Counted from the stretch's first letter, positions 17,458-24,980 are shown. The stretch: DNA of 64,000 nucleotides from Saprospirales bacterium GYS_P2D (GCA_009833045.1 WUUP01000005.1:310001-374000), one strand, 5' to 3'. Program-made: numbers and translations. Notes: generated from the letters alone by a model not told the origin.

Positions 17458-18432
17458 ATGAAATACATAAAGAGAATAGCTATCGCTATCTTAGGTTTAG
17501 TTGTAATAGGTGTCGCAGGATTTTTTTTAGGGCCTCGTCCTCATTTTGATAGTGTAGATCCGACGCCATCGACTGAGAGATATGACATCACTCAGCTGGA
17601 GTCCATCATCGCTCAGCGGGAATCTACGGTGCAGTATCTCAAAGAAAATAATGAGTCTCGCATGATATGGGCGGATAGTACTAAGTCTCGGAGGCCATAT
17701 AGTATTGTGTATTTACATGGATTTTCGGCGAGCCCGATGGAGGGAGATCCTGTACATCAGCTGATGGCCGAACAGATCGGAGCTAATCTCTATCTGCCAA
17801 GGTTGCCTGAACATGGTGTTGAGTACCCTGATGCGATGAAAGATCTGACTCCTGTAGATCTCATAGATGCAGCTAAGGATGCTATAGCCATTGGCAAAAC
17901 ACTCGGAGAAAAGGTCATCGTAATGGGCTGTTCGACGGGAGGTACTTTGGCTATCTATCTGGCTGCCCATGATGACGATATCGATGCAGTCATGCTACTC
18001 TCACCTAATATAGCTATACATGCCGAGCAGAGTAAGATGCTCACAGGGCCATGGGGTCGGCAGCTCGCATATCGTATGATAGGAGAGCGTAGGGATATGA
18101 GAGACAGTCAGGAGGTGCCACAGTACTGGTCTACACTCTATCATACTAATGGGCTGATCGCTCTACAGGCGCTACTCGATATGACGATGAAGGAAGAGTA
18201 TTTTGAGGCATTGCAGATGCCGGTCTACTGTGGGTACTATGAAGGTGATCGAGTGGTTTCGACAGAGGCTATTAAGGAGTTTTTAGCTGAGGTGACAGAG
18301 GATAATGAGCAGGTCGAAATCGATGTATTCGCACAGGGAGATCATGTCCTTGGTTCCGATAAAAAGAATATTCACTGGGAGCAAGTAAGAGAAGAAATAG
18401 AAAGCTATGTGGAAGAGCATTTTCGTGAGTGA
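17458..18432 (+). CDS. Membrane-anchored alpha/beta hydrolase
   Basis: A 324-residue serine hydrolase with one N-terminal TM helix or uncleaved signal (about 5-25). Fold motifs are YSIVYLHGFSASPMEGDPV (oxyanion region), VMGCSTGGTLAIYLA with nucleophile Ser 159 in a GCSTGG elbow, YYEGDRVVS for the acid and FAQGDHVLGS for the catalytic His. It resembles carboxylesterase or thermostable lysophospholipase-type proteins; the natural ester is unknown. It follows the M23 peptidase by 25 nt and may be in the same operon. A bidirectional terminator follows. Confidence 0.85.
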   Translation: MKYIKRIAIAILGLVVIGVAGFFLGPRPHFDSVDPTPSTERYDITQLESIIAQRESTVQYLKENNESRMIWADSTKSRRPYSIVYLHGFSASPMEGDPVHQLMAEQIGANLYLPRLPEHGVEYPDAMKDLTPVDLIDAAKDAIAIGKTLGEKVIVMGCSTGGTLAIYLAAHDDDIDAVMLLSPNIAIHAEQSKMLTGPWGRQLAYRMIGERRDMRDSQEVPQYWSTLYHTNGLIALQALLDMTMKEEYFEALQMPVYCGYYEGDRVVSTEAIKEFLAEVTEDNEQVEIDVFAQGDHVLGSDKKNIHWEQVREEIESYVEEHFRE

Positions 18433-18458
18433 ATAGAAAAAAGATATGGTAGAAATGG

Positions 18459-18494
18459 AAAAGGCCCAACCGAGCTATCTGGTATGGGCCTTTT
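18459..18494. terminator. Bidirectional terminator between the hydrolase gene and the tRNA-like array
   Basis: A 10-bp perfect stem (AAAAGGCCCA at 18459-18468 with TGGGCCTTTT at 18485-18494), T-rich on the plus strand and A-rich on the left (T-rich on the minus strand). It ends the hydrolase operon and, 8 nt after the last tRNA-like unit, also the leftward array. Confidence 0.88.
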
Positions 18495-18501
18495 TCATGA
18501 G

Positions 18502-18614
18502 CTGTAAGAGAAGGATTCGAACCTCCACGGAGAGCTTAGCATAGTGAAATGTTTGTCGCTTATTCTCCACCCTCGAGACAAGAGGGCACGTCTACCGATT
18601 TCATCATCTTACAG
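18502..18614 (-). tRNA. tRNA-like gene, unit A (class II shape, GUC anticodon, 43-nt variable arm)
   Basis: Read on the minus strand this 113-nt unit folds as a class II tRNA. The acceptor is TGTAAGA/TCTTACA (7 pairs, plus a possible extra C-1:G73 pair); then T8-G9, D-stem ATG/CGT with a Leu-type D-loop (AAATCGGTAGA), anticodon stem CCCTC/GAGGG, loop TTGTCTC (anticodon GTC, T37), a 43-nt variable region with stem GGAGA/TCTCC, and T-arm GGAGG-TTCGAAT-CCTTC. The discriminator is G; the next bases are CTCA, so a CCA end is not encoded. Canonical tertiary bases T8, A14, G18-G19, A21, T33, T54-T55-C56, A58 are present. It is the last unit of the array. Nearly identical to unit C. It could be a functional odd tRNA, a tRNA-like regulatory RNA or a decaying copy. 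Confidence 0.75.
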
Positions 18615-18628
18615 TGTAGTAAAAATGG

Positions 18629-18783
18629 CTGTGAGAGAAGGATTCGAACCTCCACGGAGCGCTTAGCCACAGGACAAAAGTCTCGGCCGAAGCCAAGTTT
18701 GTGGTCAACCCCTATCCTGAGTTTATCGCTTTCCCCCACCCCCGAGACAAGAGGGCATGTCTACCGATTTCATCACCTCACAG
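18629..18783 (-). tRNA. tRNA-like gene, unit B (85-nt variable arm with UUCG hairpin)
   Basis: A 155-nt unit with the same tRNA core. The acceptor is TGTGAGG/TCTCACA, discriminator G followed by an encoded CCA and then a T run. The D-stem is ATG/CAT (fully paired), anticodon stem CCCTC/GGGGG, loop TTGTCTC. The variable region is 85 nt: outer stem GGGG/CTCC, then the AGC/GCT pair shared by all units, then an inserted segment with CAGGA/TCCTG and an inner hairpin CTTGGC-TTCG-GCCGAG, a stable UUCG tetraloop. This is far longer than the 10-24 nt of ordinary class II tRNAs. The intact pairing suggests a maintained fold. Confidence 0.72.
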
Positions 18784-18808
18784 TGTATAATATGTCAAAG
18801 AAAATGAG

Positions 18809-18921
18809 CTGTAAGAGAAGGATTCGAACCTCCACGGAGAGCTTAGCATAGTGAAATGTTTGTCGCTTGTTCTCCACCCTCGAGACAAGAGGGCACGTCT
18901 ACCGATTTCATCATCTTACAG
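18809..18921 (-). tRNA. tRNA-like gene, unit C
   Basis: A 113-nt unit that by eye differs from unit A at a single base in the variable arm (GAATAAGC becomes GAACAAGC). It has the same acceptor (TGTAAGA/TCTTACA), D-arm, GUC anticodon loop TTGTCTC and T-arm, and likewise ends G then CTCA with no encoded CCA. The A-B and C-D pairs look like products of one dimer duplication. Confidence 0.75.
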
Positions 18922-18935
18922 TGTACTAAAAATGG

Positions 18936-19049
18936 CTGTGAGAGAAGGATTCGAACCTCCACGGAGGGCTTAGCATAGTGTTATGTTTATCGCTTGATTC
19001 TCCACCCCCGAGACAAGAGGGCACGTCTACCGATTTCATCACCTCACAG
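18936..19049 (-). tRNA. tRNA-like gene, unit D (first transcribed)
   Basis: A 114-nt unit with acceptor TGTGAGG/TCTCACA, discriminator G and encoded CCA as in unit B, D-stem ATG/CGT, anticodon stem CCCTC/GGGGG, loop TTGTCTC and a 44-nt variable arm (stem GGAG/CTCC, inner AGC/GCT). It is nearest the promoter at 19091-19123 and so is transcribed first. Compared with A and C, acceptor pair 4:69 has changed from A-T to G-C, a compensatory change that supports a functional stem. Confidence 0.75.
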
Positions 19050-19090
19050 TATTGTTTCAATATTAATCGCTTACCATCGTAATGCTGATA

Positions 19091-19123
19091 CAAATATATG
19101 GGTGATAAATTGTTCTTTACAAA
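19091..19123 (-). promoter_or_regulatory. Promoter of the tRNA-like array
   Basis: On the minus strand TTTG (19120-19123) is followed after 21 nt by TATATTTG (19091-19098), an exact match to the Bacteroidota TAnnTTTG -7 box with suitable spacing. Transcription would start near 19084, about 35 nt before unit D. Confidence 0.7.
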
Positions 19124-19240
19124 TTATCTAAAGAATAGATTTTATTTATCGATTTCATTTTAAATATGGCGATTGTTTCAAATGAAAACTACGAAATGAG
19201 CTTTCGAAAGCCTTTGCTTTGAAGATTTTTCAAAAGGCGA

Positions 19241-19855
19241 TTATCTCATTTTAGGTCGACGTCTTTTGGATTTGCCTTGTGCCATCATGCTCATGCCTTG
19301 CTTACCCATTGATCGAGCAGCTTTGGCCTGTCCACTTTGCTTGAGCGCTACCTCAAATTGGTCCAATTGCCCCTTGATCATTCCTTCTGTGATGTTGAGT
19401 TTCTTCGCTTCACGGAAGTAGTTTTTGGCAGCCGTCCATTTCCCCTTTGCGCCATTGATATTAGCGAGCTGGAGGAGGATCATACCTCTCTCATTGTCAC
19501 TCGGGAGGTCCATCTGGAGTGCTGTGTCAAAGTAGCTTTCTGCTGTCTTCATATCTTTGCGATGCATCGCTATAGAGCCCTTCATGATATAATAGAAGGC
19601 ACGCTGAGTGATATATAGCCAGTCAGGCTTGAGAGTCAGATTTAGTTTTTTCTCCGCCTCATCAAATTCTTCATTCTGGATATGCTTAGCGGCAGAATTG
19701 ACACTTCCAAAGAAGATGTATACTAATAAAAGGATAATGCCTATCAGCAAGACGGGAAATGAATACCAAAATCCTACGAATAAGGCGAGTAAAACACCTC
19801 CTAAAAGAAATAAAGCGGTGAGGCCAATGAGTACGTATATGTTGAGATTGATCAT
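19241..19855 (-). CDS. TPR-containing membrane protein
   Basis: A 204-residue protein with two N-terminal TM helices (about 5-25 and 30-50) followed by tetratricopeptide-like helices (NEEFDEAEKKLNLTLKPDW, KDMKTAESYFDTALQMD, GKWTAAKNYFREAKKLN) and a very basic tail (GKSKRRRPKMR). TPRs mediate protein-protein contacts; no enzymatic motif is seen. It is followed on its 3' side by about 190 nt of non-coding sequence before the tRNA-like array, and its start is 59 nt after the spermidine synthase-like gene, so these may form an operon. Confidence 0.75.
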   Translation of the reverse strand: MINLNIYVLIGLTALFLLGGVLLALFVGFWYSFPVLLIGIILLLVYIFFGSVNSAAKHIQNEEFDEAEKKLNLTLKPDWLYITQRAFYYIMKGSIAMHRKDMKTAESYFDTALQMDLPSDNERGMILLQLANINGAKGKWTAAKNYFREAKKLNITEGMIKGQLDQFEVALKQSGQAKAARSMGKQGMSMMAQGKSKRRRPKMR

Positions 19856-19914
19856 AGTCTATCGTTTTCTGATGAAGATATTGCTGTCTTATCGGTCGGC
19901 AAAAGTAAAACATG

Positions 19915-20595
19915 CTATCGCCTAATCCAACGCTTATCATTGATTAACATGTAGTTTCTATGGGCATAGATCATCTCAGCGTCTCGATATACCTCTCTGA
20001 ATCGTTCTTCAAAGAAGCTCTCCGATATTTTTTTGTCCTCTTTAGTGAATGCTAAGGTATTATATATGACTATGCCCTCAGGAGTTAAGAGTTCTTTGAT
20101 CTTTGATAAGAATGCGAGAGATTGAAATTTCAGTGGTGTCTTATCTCCAATGAATAGATCTATGCAGATGAGGTCATACTGCCTACTATCGATATCGACA
20201 TATATGGCTGCATCTGTGGAGATGGTATTGATGTCAGATAGGATTTTAGGGTAGGCGTAGATAGTGGCGAGGTCGACTACCTCTTCATCTATCTCCACAG
20301 CGGTGATGCTCCATCTACCAGGATCTACAGTGTCGAGTATGATAGGTATACTACCGAGTCCCAGTCCGAGGATGAGCACTTCGTCACCTATCTGGGATAG
20401 ATCGAGCCGATTGGTGAGTATCTCGCCAAAATTATCATACTTGTCCTCATGAGAGTAGATGGCATTAGCAGTAGAGAGCTGATATCGACCTTTGGATAAC
20501 TCTATATATAGCTCGGGATTGTAGTCAGAGGATCGAGACTCGATATGTATAGGCCAGAGATAGCTGGCAGCGATTTTCCACCACGGCTCTGTCAT
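19915..20595 (-). CDS. Spermidine synthase-like SAM-dependent methyltransferase-fold protein
   Basis: A 226-residue protein with the spermidine synthase-type Rossmann fold: VLILGLGLGSIPIILD (nucleotide-binding glycines), TAVEIDEEVVDLA (acidic motif II), and YDLICIDLFIGDKTPLKFQS (DxxxG region). True spermidine synthases have a longer N-terminal beta domain; here it is short. Bacteroidota carry such shortened proteins of unknown substrate. It lies 2 nt after the GlmU-like gene, so it is in the same operon. Confidence 0.8.
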   Translation of the reverse strand: MTEPWWKIAASYLWPIHIESRSSDYNPELYIELSKGRYQLSTANAIYSHEDKYDNFGEILTNRLDLSQIGDEVLILGLGLGSIPIILDTVDPGRWSITAVEIDEEVVDLATIYAYPKILSDINTISTDAAIYVDIDSRQYDLICIDLFIGDKTPLKFQSLAFLSKIKELLTPEGIVIYNTLAFTKEDKKISESFFEERFREVYRDAEMIYAHRNYMLINDKRWIRR

Positions 20596-20597
20596 TA

Positions 20598-21764
20598 TCA
20601 GGAGACGCTATATTGTTTATAGAGATATCGGAGTATAGACTCATCCACTTCGCTGAAGGTGATTTTTCTTCGGTCATGGACGATTTTAGCGATTTCTATG
20701 GCTTTCTCAATATCATAGATATCATCACTGCCCCAGCTATAAGATGGTATATAGGTCTGGGGTGGTGGGCCATAGACATTAGCGAATATGCCGCATACTG
20801 TACCCGTATTAAATTGGGTATTGATCGCACACCTACTATGATCTCCCATCATAAGCCCACAAAACTGCTCAGCGGTACGTCGCTTTTGATCACTGGCGAT
20901 GTGGTAGAGATTGATGAGGCCATAGGTGTTTTTCATGTTGGAGGTATTACTATCCGCACCAAAATTGCACCATTCGCCGATCACGCTATCACCGACATAG
21001 CCATCATGACCTTTATTACTGTTAGCTAAGAATACACTGCGTTTCACTTCGCCTCCGATTTTACAGCGAGGTCCTATAGTCGTGCCTTGATAGATCTTAG
21101 CGCCCATCTTGACTGCCGCCCCTGTGCCGACTGCTACAGGACCTCTCATCATCGTTCCGTCGAGGATGACTGCATCGGGTCCGATATAGATAGGGCCATC
21201 CGTGACATTCAGATAGCAGTGCTCTACTTTGGCACTTGGGCTGATAAGCAGATTTTTTGGATCACCGGTCAGTCTCACCGTATCAGGAATAGGAGCAGAC
21301 TTGTTTTCTACAGTTATCTGACTGAAGTCACTCTGGATCTGATCCCCATTGATTAAAAATATATGCTCTGGATACTCTATCCGTATTATTTCTTGCTTTA
21401 TTGCTTTTGGTTGATGTGCTATGGTAGAGATATCACCTGTGGCATCATACTGATCTGTGCGTAGGGCGATGAGTCTGTCTTGCTGATATAGACTTTCGCC
21501 TATATGTAATGAGGAGATGCTCTCCCATAGCCTATCATCTGGAATGGTCGCCCCATTGACTAAGAGTACATCGGACTGATCTGTCGTGGGATACTTTGGT
21601 CTGAGGTAGTCAGCGCAGTGATAGGCTATCTCTCGAGTGTGATAGTGGGCCCATTTCTCTCGTATAGTAAAGATACCGACACGCAGCTCGGCACAGGGGC
21701 GAGTCAGGGTCAGCGGAAATAAATCTGCCCACTCTGGGCCATCAAATAGTATCAGTGTAGCCAT
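20598..21764 (-). CDS. GlmU-like sugar nucleotidyltransferase (Bacteroidota type)
   Basis: A 388-residue protein of the Bacteroidota-specific alternative GlmU family. The N-terminal half starts MATLILFDGPEWADLFPLTLTRPCAELRVGIFTIREKW, a degenerate nucleotidyltransferase motif; the C-terminal half has left-handed beta-helix hexapeptide repeats (GPIYIGPDAVILDGTMMRGPVAVGTGAAVKMGAKIYQGTTIGPRCKIGGEVKRSVFLANSNKGHDGYVGDSVIGEWCNFGADSNTSN) with a His-Asp in the GHDGYVG loop. It is likely to act on UDP-GlcNAc precursor synthesis or a related sugar nucleotide. The gene lies 3' of rpmE2 with a terminator between them. Confidence 0.87.
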   Translation of the reverse strand: MATLILFDGPEWADLFPLTLTRPCAELRVGIFTIREKWAHYHTREIAYHCADYLRPKYPTTDQSDVLLVNGATIPDDRLWESISSLHIGESLYQQDRLIALRTDQYDATGDISTIAHQPKAIKQEIIRIEYPEHIFLINGDQIQSDFSQITVENKSAPIPDTVRLTGDPKNLLISPSAKVEHCYLNVTDGPIYIGPDAVILDGTMMRGPVAVGTGAAVKMGAKIYQGTTIGPRCKIGGEVKRSVFLANSNKGHDGYVGDSVIGEWCNFGADSNTSNMKNTYGLINLYHIASDQKRRTAEQFCGLMMGDHSRCAINTQFNTGTVCGIFANVYGPPPQTYIPSYSWGSDDIYDIEKAIEIAKIVHDRRKITFSEVDESILRYLYKQYSVS

Positions 21765-21768
21765 AAAC

Positions 21769-21794
21769 TAAAAAACCCCACTAAGGTAGTGGGG
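21769..21794 (-). terminator. Terminator of rpmE2
   Basis: A perfect 8-bp stem (CCCCACTA with TAGTGGGG) with a 3-nt loop, followed on the minus strand by six T residues. It separates rpmE2 from the GlmU-like gene. Confidence 0.85.
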
Positions 21795-21827
21795 TCATTA
21801 TTATATCTTACCGTTGATAAAGAAATA

Positions 21828-22103
21828 TTATTCTGCTGGCTCTTCTTTTTTACGAGCGAACTTTGCGAATTTCTTGTTGAACTTGTCAATTCGACCAGCT
21901 GTATCAACGAATTTCATCTTGCCTGTGAAGAAAGGGTGTGACATGTTAGAGATTTCTAACTTGATGAGAGGATACTCATTGCCATCTTCCCAAGTGATAG
22001 AATCCTTGGTAGGAGCACAAGATCTGCCCAGCCACGCTTCATCACATGAGAAATCTTTGAATACTACCTTTCTATAATCTGACGGATGTATGTCTTTTTT
22101 CAT
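21828..22103 (-). CDS. rpmE2: 50S ribosomal protein L31, type B
   Basis: A 91-residue L31 of the B type, [24 protein letters not shown]..., with the typical [24 protein letters not shown] region. Type B L31 is a zinc-poor form, and is normal in Bacteroidota. The ATG at 22103 is preferred over the GTG one codon upstream. A promoter with TATCTTTG lies upstream and a terminator downstream, so it is a single-gene unit. Confidence 0.96.
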   Translation of the reverse strand: MKKDIHPSDYRKVVFKDFSCDEAWLGRSCAPTKDSITWEDGNEYPLIKLEISNMSHPFFTGKMKFVDTAGRIDKFNKKFAKFARKKEEPAE

Positions 22104-22124
22104 CACTTATAAATATTAGGGGCG

Positions 22125-22155
22125 CAAAGATAGGGCTTTCAATAGTAGTATGAAA
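22125..22155 (-). promoter_or_regulatory. Promoter of rpmE2
   Basis: On the minus strand a TATCTTTG -7 box (22125-22132) follows, after about 19 nt, a TTTC that is one base off the -33 TTTG. The same TTTC-N20-TATCTTTGCGCC arrangement precedes atpD. Confidence 0.6.
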
Positions 22156-22172
22156 GGCTAAGGGGTAAATAA

Positions 22173-22610
22173 TTATCTATTCGAGCAATAATTTTTAAAA
22201 TGGACGCCTAATAGTTGCTCCCAGCTTCCTTTTAGCTGCTGAAGTGTCTTGTCCGAGAGTCCATTCCCAACAGGATCTAAAGTGTACTTGACCTCTGTAC
22301 CACTATCCACTGCTGAGAATGTATAGGTCTCGTAGGTCATAGCCGGTCCGCCAAACTCTCTGATCAAGAATCCTTGTATGATAAGAGAATGCAGGAAATC
22401 AGCCTTGATTACTTGGCCCCACTCCAGACCATCACCTTCCCCATAGTCTTCGTATACTTTGCCACCGACATAAGTTTCTATGACGAATTTCTTAGTCTTC
22501 GGAGAGGTGAAAAATTCTTGTGGCCACCATTTATTAATCTGATTGAAATAATATTCCCAAGCGTGACCGGTATTTTGAGGGACTATTGTGCTTACGATTA
22601 CTTGATCCAA
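22173..22610 (-). CDS. SRPBCC (AHSA1/START-like) domain protein
   Basis: A 145-residue protein of the SRPBCC ligand-binding fold: STIVPQNTGHAWEYYFNQINKWWP at the start, then FVIETYVGGKVYEDYGEGDGLEWGQVIKAD and TYTFSAVDSGTEVKYTLDPVGNG, the pattern of AHSA1-like proteins that bind a hydrophobic ligand. No ATG is available; TTG at 22610 is preceded by an in-frame stop six codons before, so TTG is used as start. Function unknown. It is downstream of yraN on the same strand with 51 nt between. Confidence 0.78.
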   Translation of the reverse strand: MDQVIVSTIVPQNTGHAWEYYFNQINKWWPQEFFTSPKTKKFVIETYVGGKVYEDYGEGDGLEWGQVIKADFLHSLIIQGFLIREFGGPAMTYETYTFSAVDSGTEVKYTLDPVGNGLSDKTLQQLKGSWEQLLGVHFKNYCSNR

Positions 22611-22661
22611 TGTTTTTTATTCTTTGGCCACAAGGTAGTGATATCTATCTATCATAATGGA

Positions 22662-23027
22662 TCATATACCTGGGAAAAAAGCGTCCTCGAAATGCTCGAT
22701 CTTAGGCTCAAACTGTTGGCTGAATATCACAGTGATGATGTCAAACCTAAACTCCCACTCATGGGCCACCTGTCGCATATAAGCTGCTGCGCCCTCATAT
22801 ATCATTCTTTCTTTTTTCGGGCCAATTGATTCGGCGGGGTCTCCATAGTAGGTGTAGCTTTTTGCTTTTACCTCGACAAATACTAAAACCTCATCCTTTT
22901 TAGCGATTATATCGAGTTCTGATTTGCTCCATCGCCAGTTGCGTTCCAGGATTTCATATCCTTTTTCTGTGAGGTAAGATGAGGCGAGCTCTTCCCCGAG
23001 TTGTCCTATTTCTGATTGTATGGTCAA
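22662..23027 (-). CDS. UPF0102 family protein YraN (PD-(D/E)XK fold)
   Basis: A 121-residue YraN-like protein, IGQLGEELASSYLTEKGYEILERNWRWSKSELDIIAKKDEVLVFVEVKAK. The ELD (Glu 37-Asp 39) and EVK (Glu 52-Lys 54) residues match the active site of the restriction-endonuclease-like fold. The family is widespread and often lies near rnhB or ribosomal genes; its role is unclear. TTG at 23027 is the likely start because it gives the usual N-terminal length and no ATG is nearby. Confidence 0.85.
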   Translation of the reverse strand: MTIQSEIGQLGEELASSYLTEKGYEILERNWRWSKSELDIIAKKDEVLVFVEVKAKSYTYYGDPAESIGPKKERMIYEGAAAYMRQVAHEWEFRFDIITVIFSQQFEPKIEHFEDAFFPGI

Positions 23028-23198
23028 GTATAAACTTCTTTGTGCGAAAGCTAATTTAACAGAAAGGGCATAAGTGCAAATAAGAAAACTATACTCAGGG
23101 TTAAAAAAATATTCATAACTATTGACTGGTATGTCGTATCTCCCTTATTTTTAAGGAGTTAATATCACAATAGCATAAACTTATAGTTAAAAGATAAG

Positions 23199-24980
23199 AT
23201 GGAAAAAACAGCTACAGTACAGAAAGGATCGCATTTTTTCATAGAAGATCTTAAAGGAGAGATCTTTGTGCCAGAAGATTTTACGGATGAGCAGCTCATG
23301 ATCAGAGACACACTGAAGGAATTCATCAAGAATGACTACCAAGCAGTGGCAGATCGTATGGAGCATGGAGAGCACGATCTCAATAAGGATTTGATAGCTA
23401 AGCTCGGAGAGTTAGGTTTTCTCGGTACGCATATGCCTGAGCAGTATGGTGGTATGGAGATGGATCCTAATACTAATGCACTGGTAAAAGAATGTATCGG
23501 CGGTACTGGAGCTTTTGGTACGACATATGGTGCCCATACAGGTATTGGTATGTTACCGATCCTGTACTTCGGTACAGAAGAGCAAAAAGCTAAATACCTA
23601 CCTGGTCTCATAGCTGGAGAGACTGTGGCGAGCTACTGTCTCACAGAGCCGGGATCTGGATCAGATGCCTTAGCGGCGAAAACACGTGCAGATCTATCAG
23701 AAGACGGTAAGCACTATATCATCAATGGTCAGAAAATGTGGATCACTAATGCAGGGTTCGCAGATGTATTTGTGGTATTCGCTAAGATAGATGGTGTTGA
23801 CTTCACCGGATTCATACTCGAGAAAGGCATGGAAGGCCTTACACTCGGAGCAGAAGAGAAAAAGCTCGGTATCAAAGGGTCTTCTACTCGTCAGGTGTTC
23901 TTTGAAAATGTAAAAGTACCTGTAGAAAATCTATTAGGAGAAAGAGGTAAAGGTCACCTCATAGCATTCAATGTGCTTAATGCTGGTAGATATAAGATAG
24001 GACCTTTTGGTCTCGGTGGTGCTAAGAATATTTCAGATATGGCCATCAAATATGCCAATGAGCGCATCCAGTTTGGTAAAGCCATTTCATCATTTGGAGC
24101 TATCAAAAAGAAAATAGCAGATCAAGCTGTAGCTATATATGCCACAGAGGCGGCAGTATACCGTACCTCTGGTCTCATGACTGACTATACAGAGCAGCTC
24201 ATGTCAGAAGGTAAGTCATATGCTGAGGCGGAGCTCCTCGCAGCAGAGGAGTATGCGCTCGAGAGCTCTATCCTCAAGATAGTAGCCTCCGAAGTAGTCA
24301 ATGAAGTAGCTGACGAAACAGTGCAGGTGCATGGCGGTATGGGCTATAGCGAAGAAGGTCTCGCAGCCAGAGCTTATCGTGACGCTCGTATCTCTATGAT
24401 CTACGAAGGGACTAATGAGATCAACCGTATGCTCATGCTCAATATCATATTCAGAGCAGCGATGAAGGGGGCATTAGATTTTGCTACTCCAGCGATGGCA
24501 GTACAGCAGGAGCTACTCACAGGCACTCCGACTACTGATGGTGATCTCACAGACGAAGAGAGAGCGGTCAAAGGATTCAGAAAAGTGGCACTCATGCTCA
24601 TCGGCTCTGTAGGTCAGCTTGCTATGAAAGGAAAAATCAACATCAAAGAGGAGCAAGAAATACTCATGAATCTCGCTGATTTACTCATCGAGCTCTATCT
24701 CGCCGAGTCACTCGTAGCAAGAGAGAAGAAGAATGCTGCACAAGGCAATGCCGCACCAGCCGCAGTGAGAGAAGCGATCGTACAGGTATTCTTGAGAGAG
24801 TCTACTGAGCGTGTCAAGGCGACAGCTCTTGAGGCAGTAGGATCATTCGTCAGAGAAGAGAAGCAAGACTCATATGTGGCAGCTATCAATAAATTTTGTA
24901 ACTACCCTCTGAAGAATCTAAAGGCACTCAAAAGAGTGATAGCAGATCATCAGATCGCTCAAAATGAGTATGCCCTGTAG
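23199..24980 (+). CDS. Acyl-CoA dehydrogenase family protein
   Basis: A 593-residue flavoprotein. Core motifs: YCLTEPGSGSDALAAKTRADLSEDGKHYIINGQKMWITNAGFADVFVVFAKIDG (FAD and substrate loop), VQVHGGMGYSEEGLAARAYRDARISMIYEGTNEINR (FAD-binding signature, with a Glu near residue 400 in the base position). A C-terminal extension of about 170 residues resembles the longer VLCAD/ACAD9-type subfamily common in Bacteroidota. It should oxidise acyl-CoA to enoyl-CoA in fatty-acid beta-oxidation. No other beta-oxidation gene is adjacent. It is followed by a 366-nt non-coding gap. Confidence 0.95.
   Translation: MEKTATVQKGSHFFIEDLKGEIFVPEDFTDEQLMIRDTLKEFIKNDYQAVADRMEHGEHDLNKDLIAKLGELGFLGTHMPEQYGGMEMDPNTNALVKECIGGTGAFGTTYGAHTGIGMLPILYFGTEEQKAKYLPGLIAGETVASYCLTEPGSGSDALAAKTRADLSEDGKHYIINGQKMWITNAGFADVFVVFAKIDGVDFTGFILEKGMEGLTLGAEEKKLGIKGSSTRQVFFENVKVPVENLLGERGKGHLIAFNVLNAGRYKIGPFGLGGAKNISDMAIKYANERIQFGKAISSFGAIKKKIADQAVAIYATEAAVYRTSGLMTDYTEQLMSEGKSYAEAELLAAEEYALESSILKIVASEVVNEVADETVQVHGGMGYSEEGLAARAYRDARISMIYEGTNEINRMLMLNIIFRAAMKGALDFATPAMAVQQELLTGTPTTDGDLTDEERAVKGFRKVALMLIGSVGQLAMKGKINIKEEQEILMNLADLLIELYLAESLVAREKKNAAQGNAAPAAVREAIVQVFLRESTERVKATALEAVGSFVREEKQDSYVAAINKFCNYPLKNLKALKRVIADHQIAQNEYAL

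Noticed and set aside
18549-18851. A plus-strand 100-codon open frame with two ERRIRTSTE-like segments
   Set aside because: It is the antisense of the tRNA-like units; this residue pattern is the usual false translation of tRNA T-arms.
18502-19049. Regular near-identical repeats that at first look like a CRISPR array
   Set aside because: Repeats are over 100 nt, spacers are 14-25 nt, there are no cas genes, and each unit folds as a cloverleaf.
18502-19049. tmRNA or ordinary tRNA-Sec
   Set aside because: An anticodon stem-loop is present and there is no tag frame, so not tmRNA; the anticodon is GUC and not UCA, so not tRNA-Sec.
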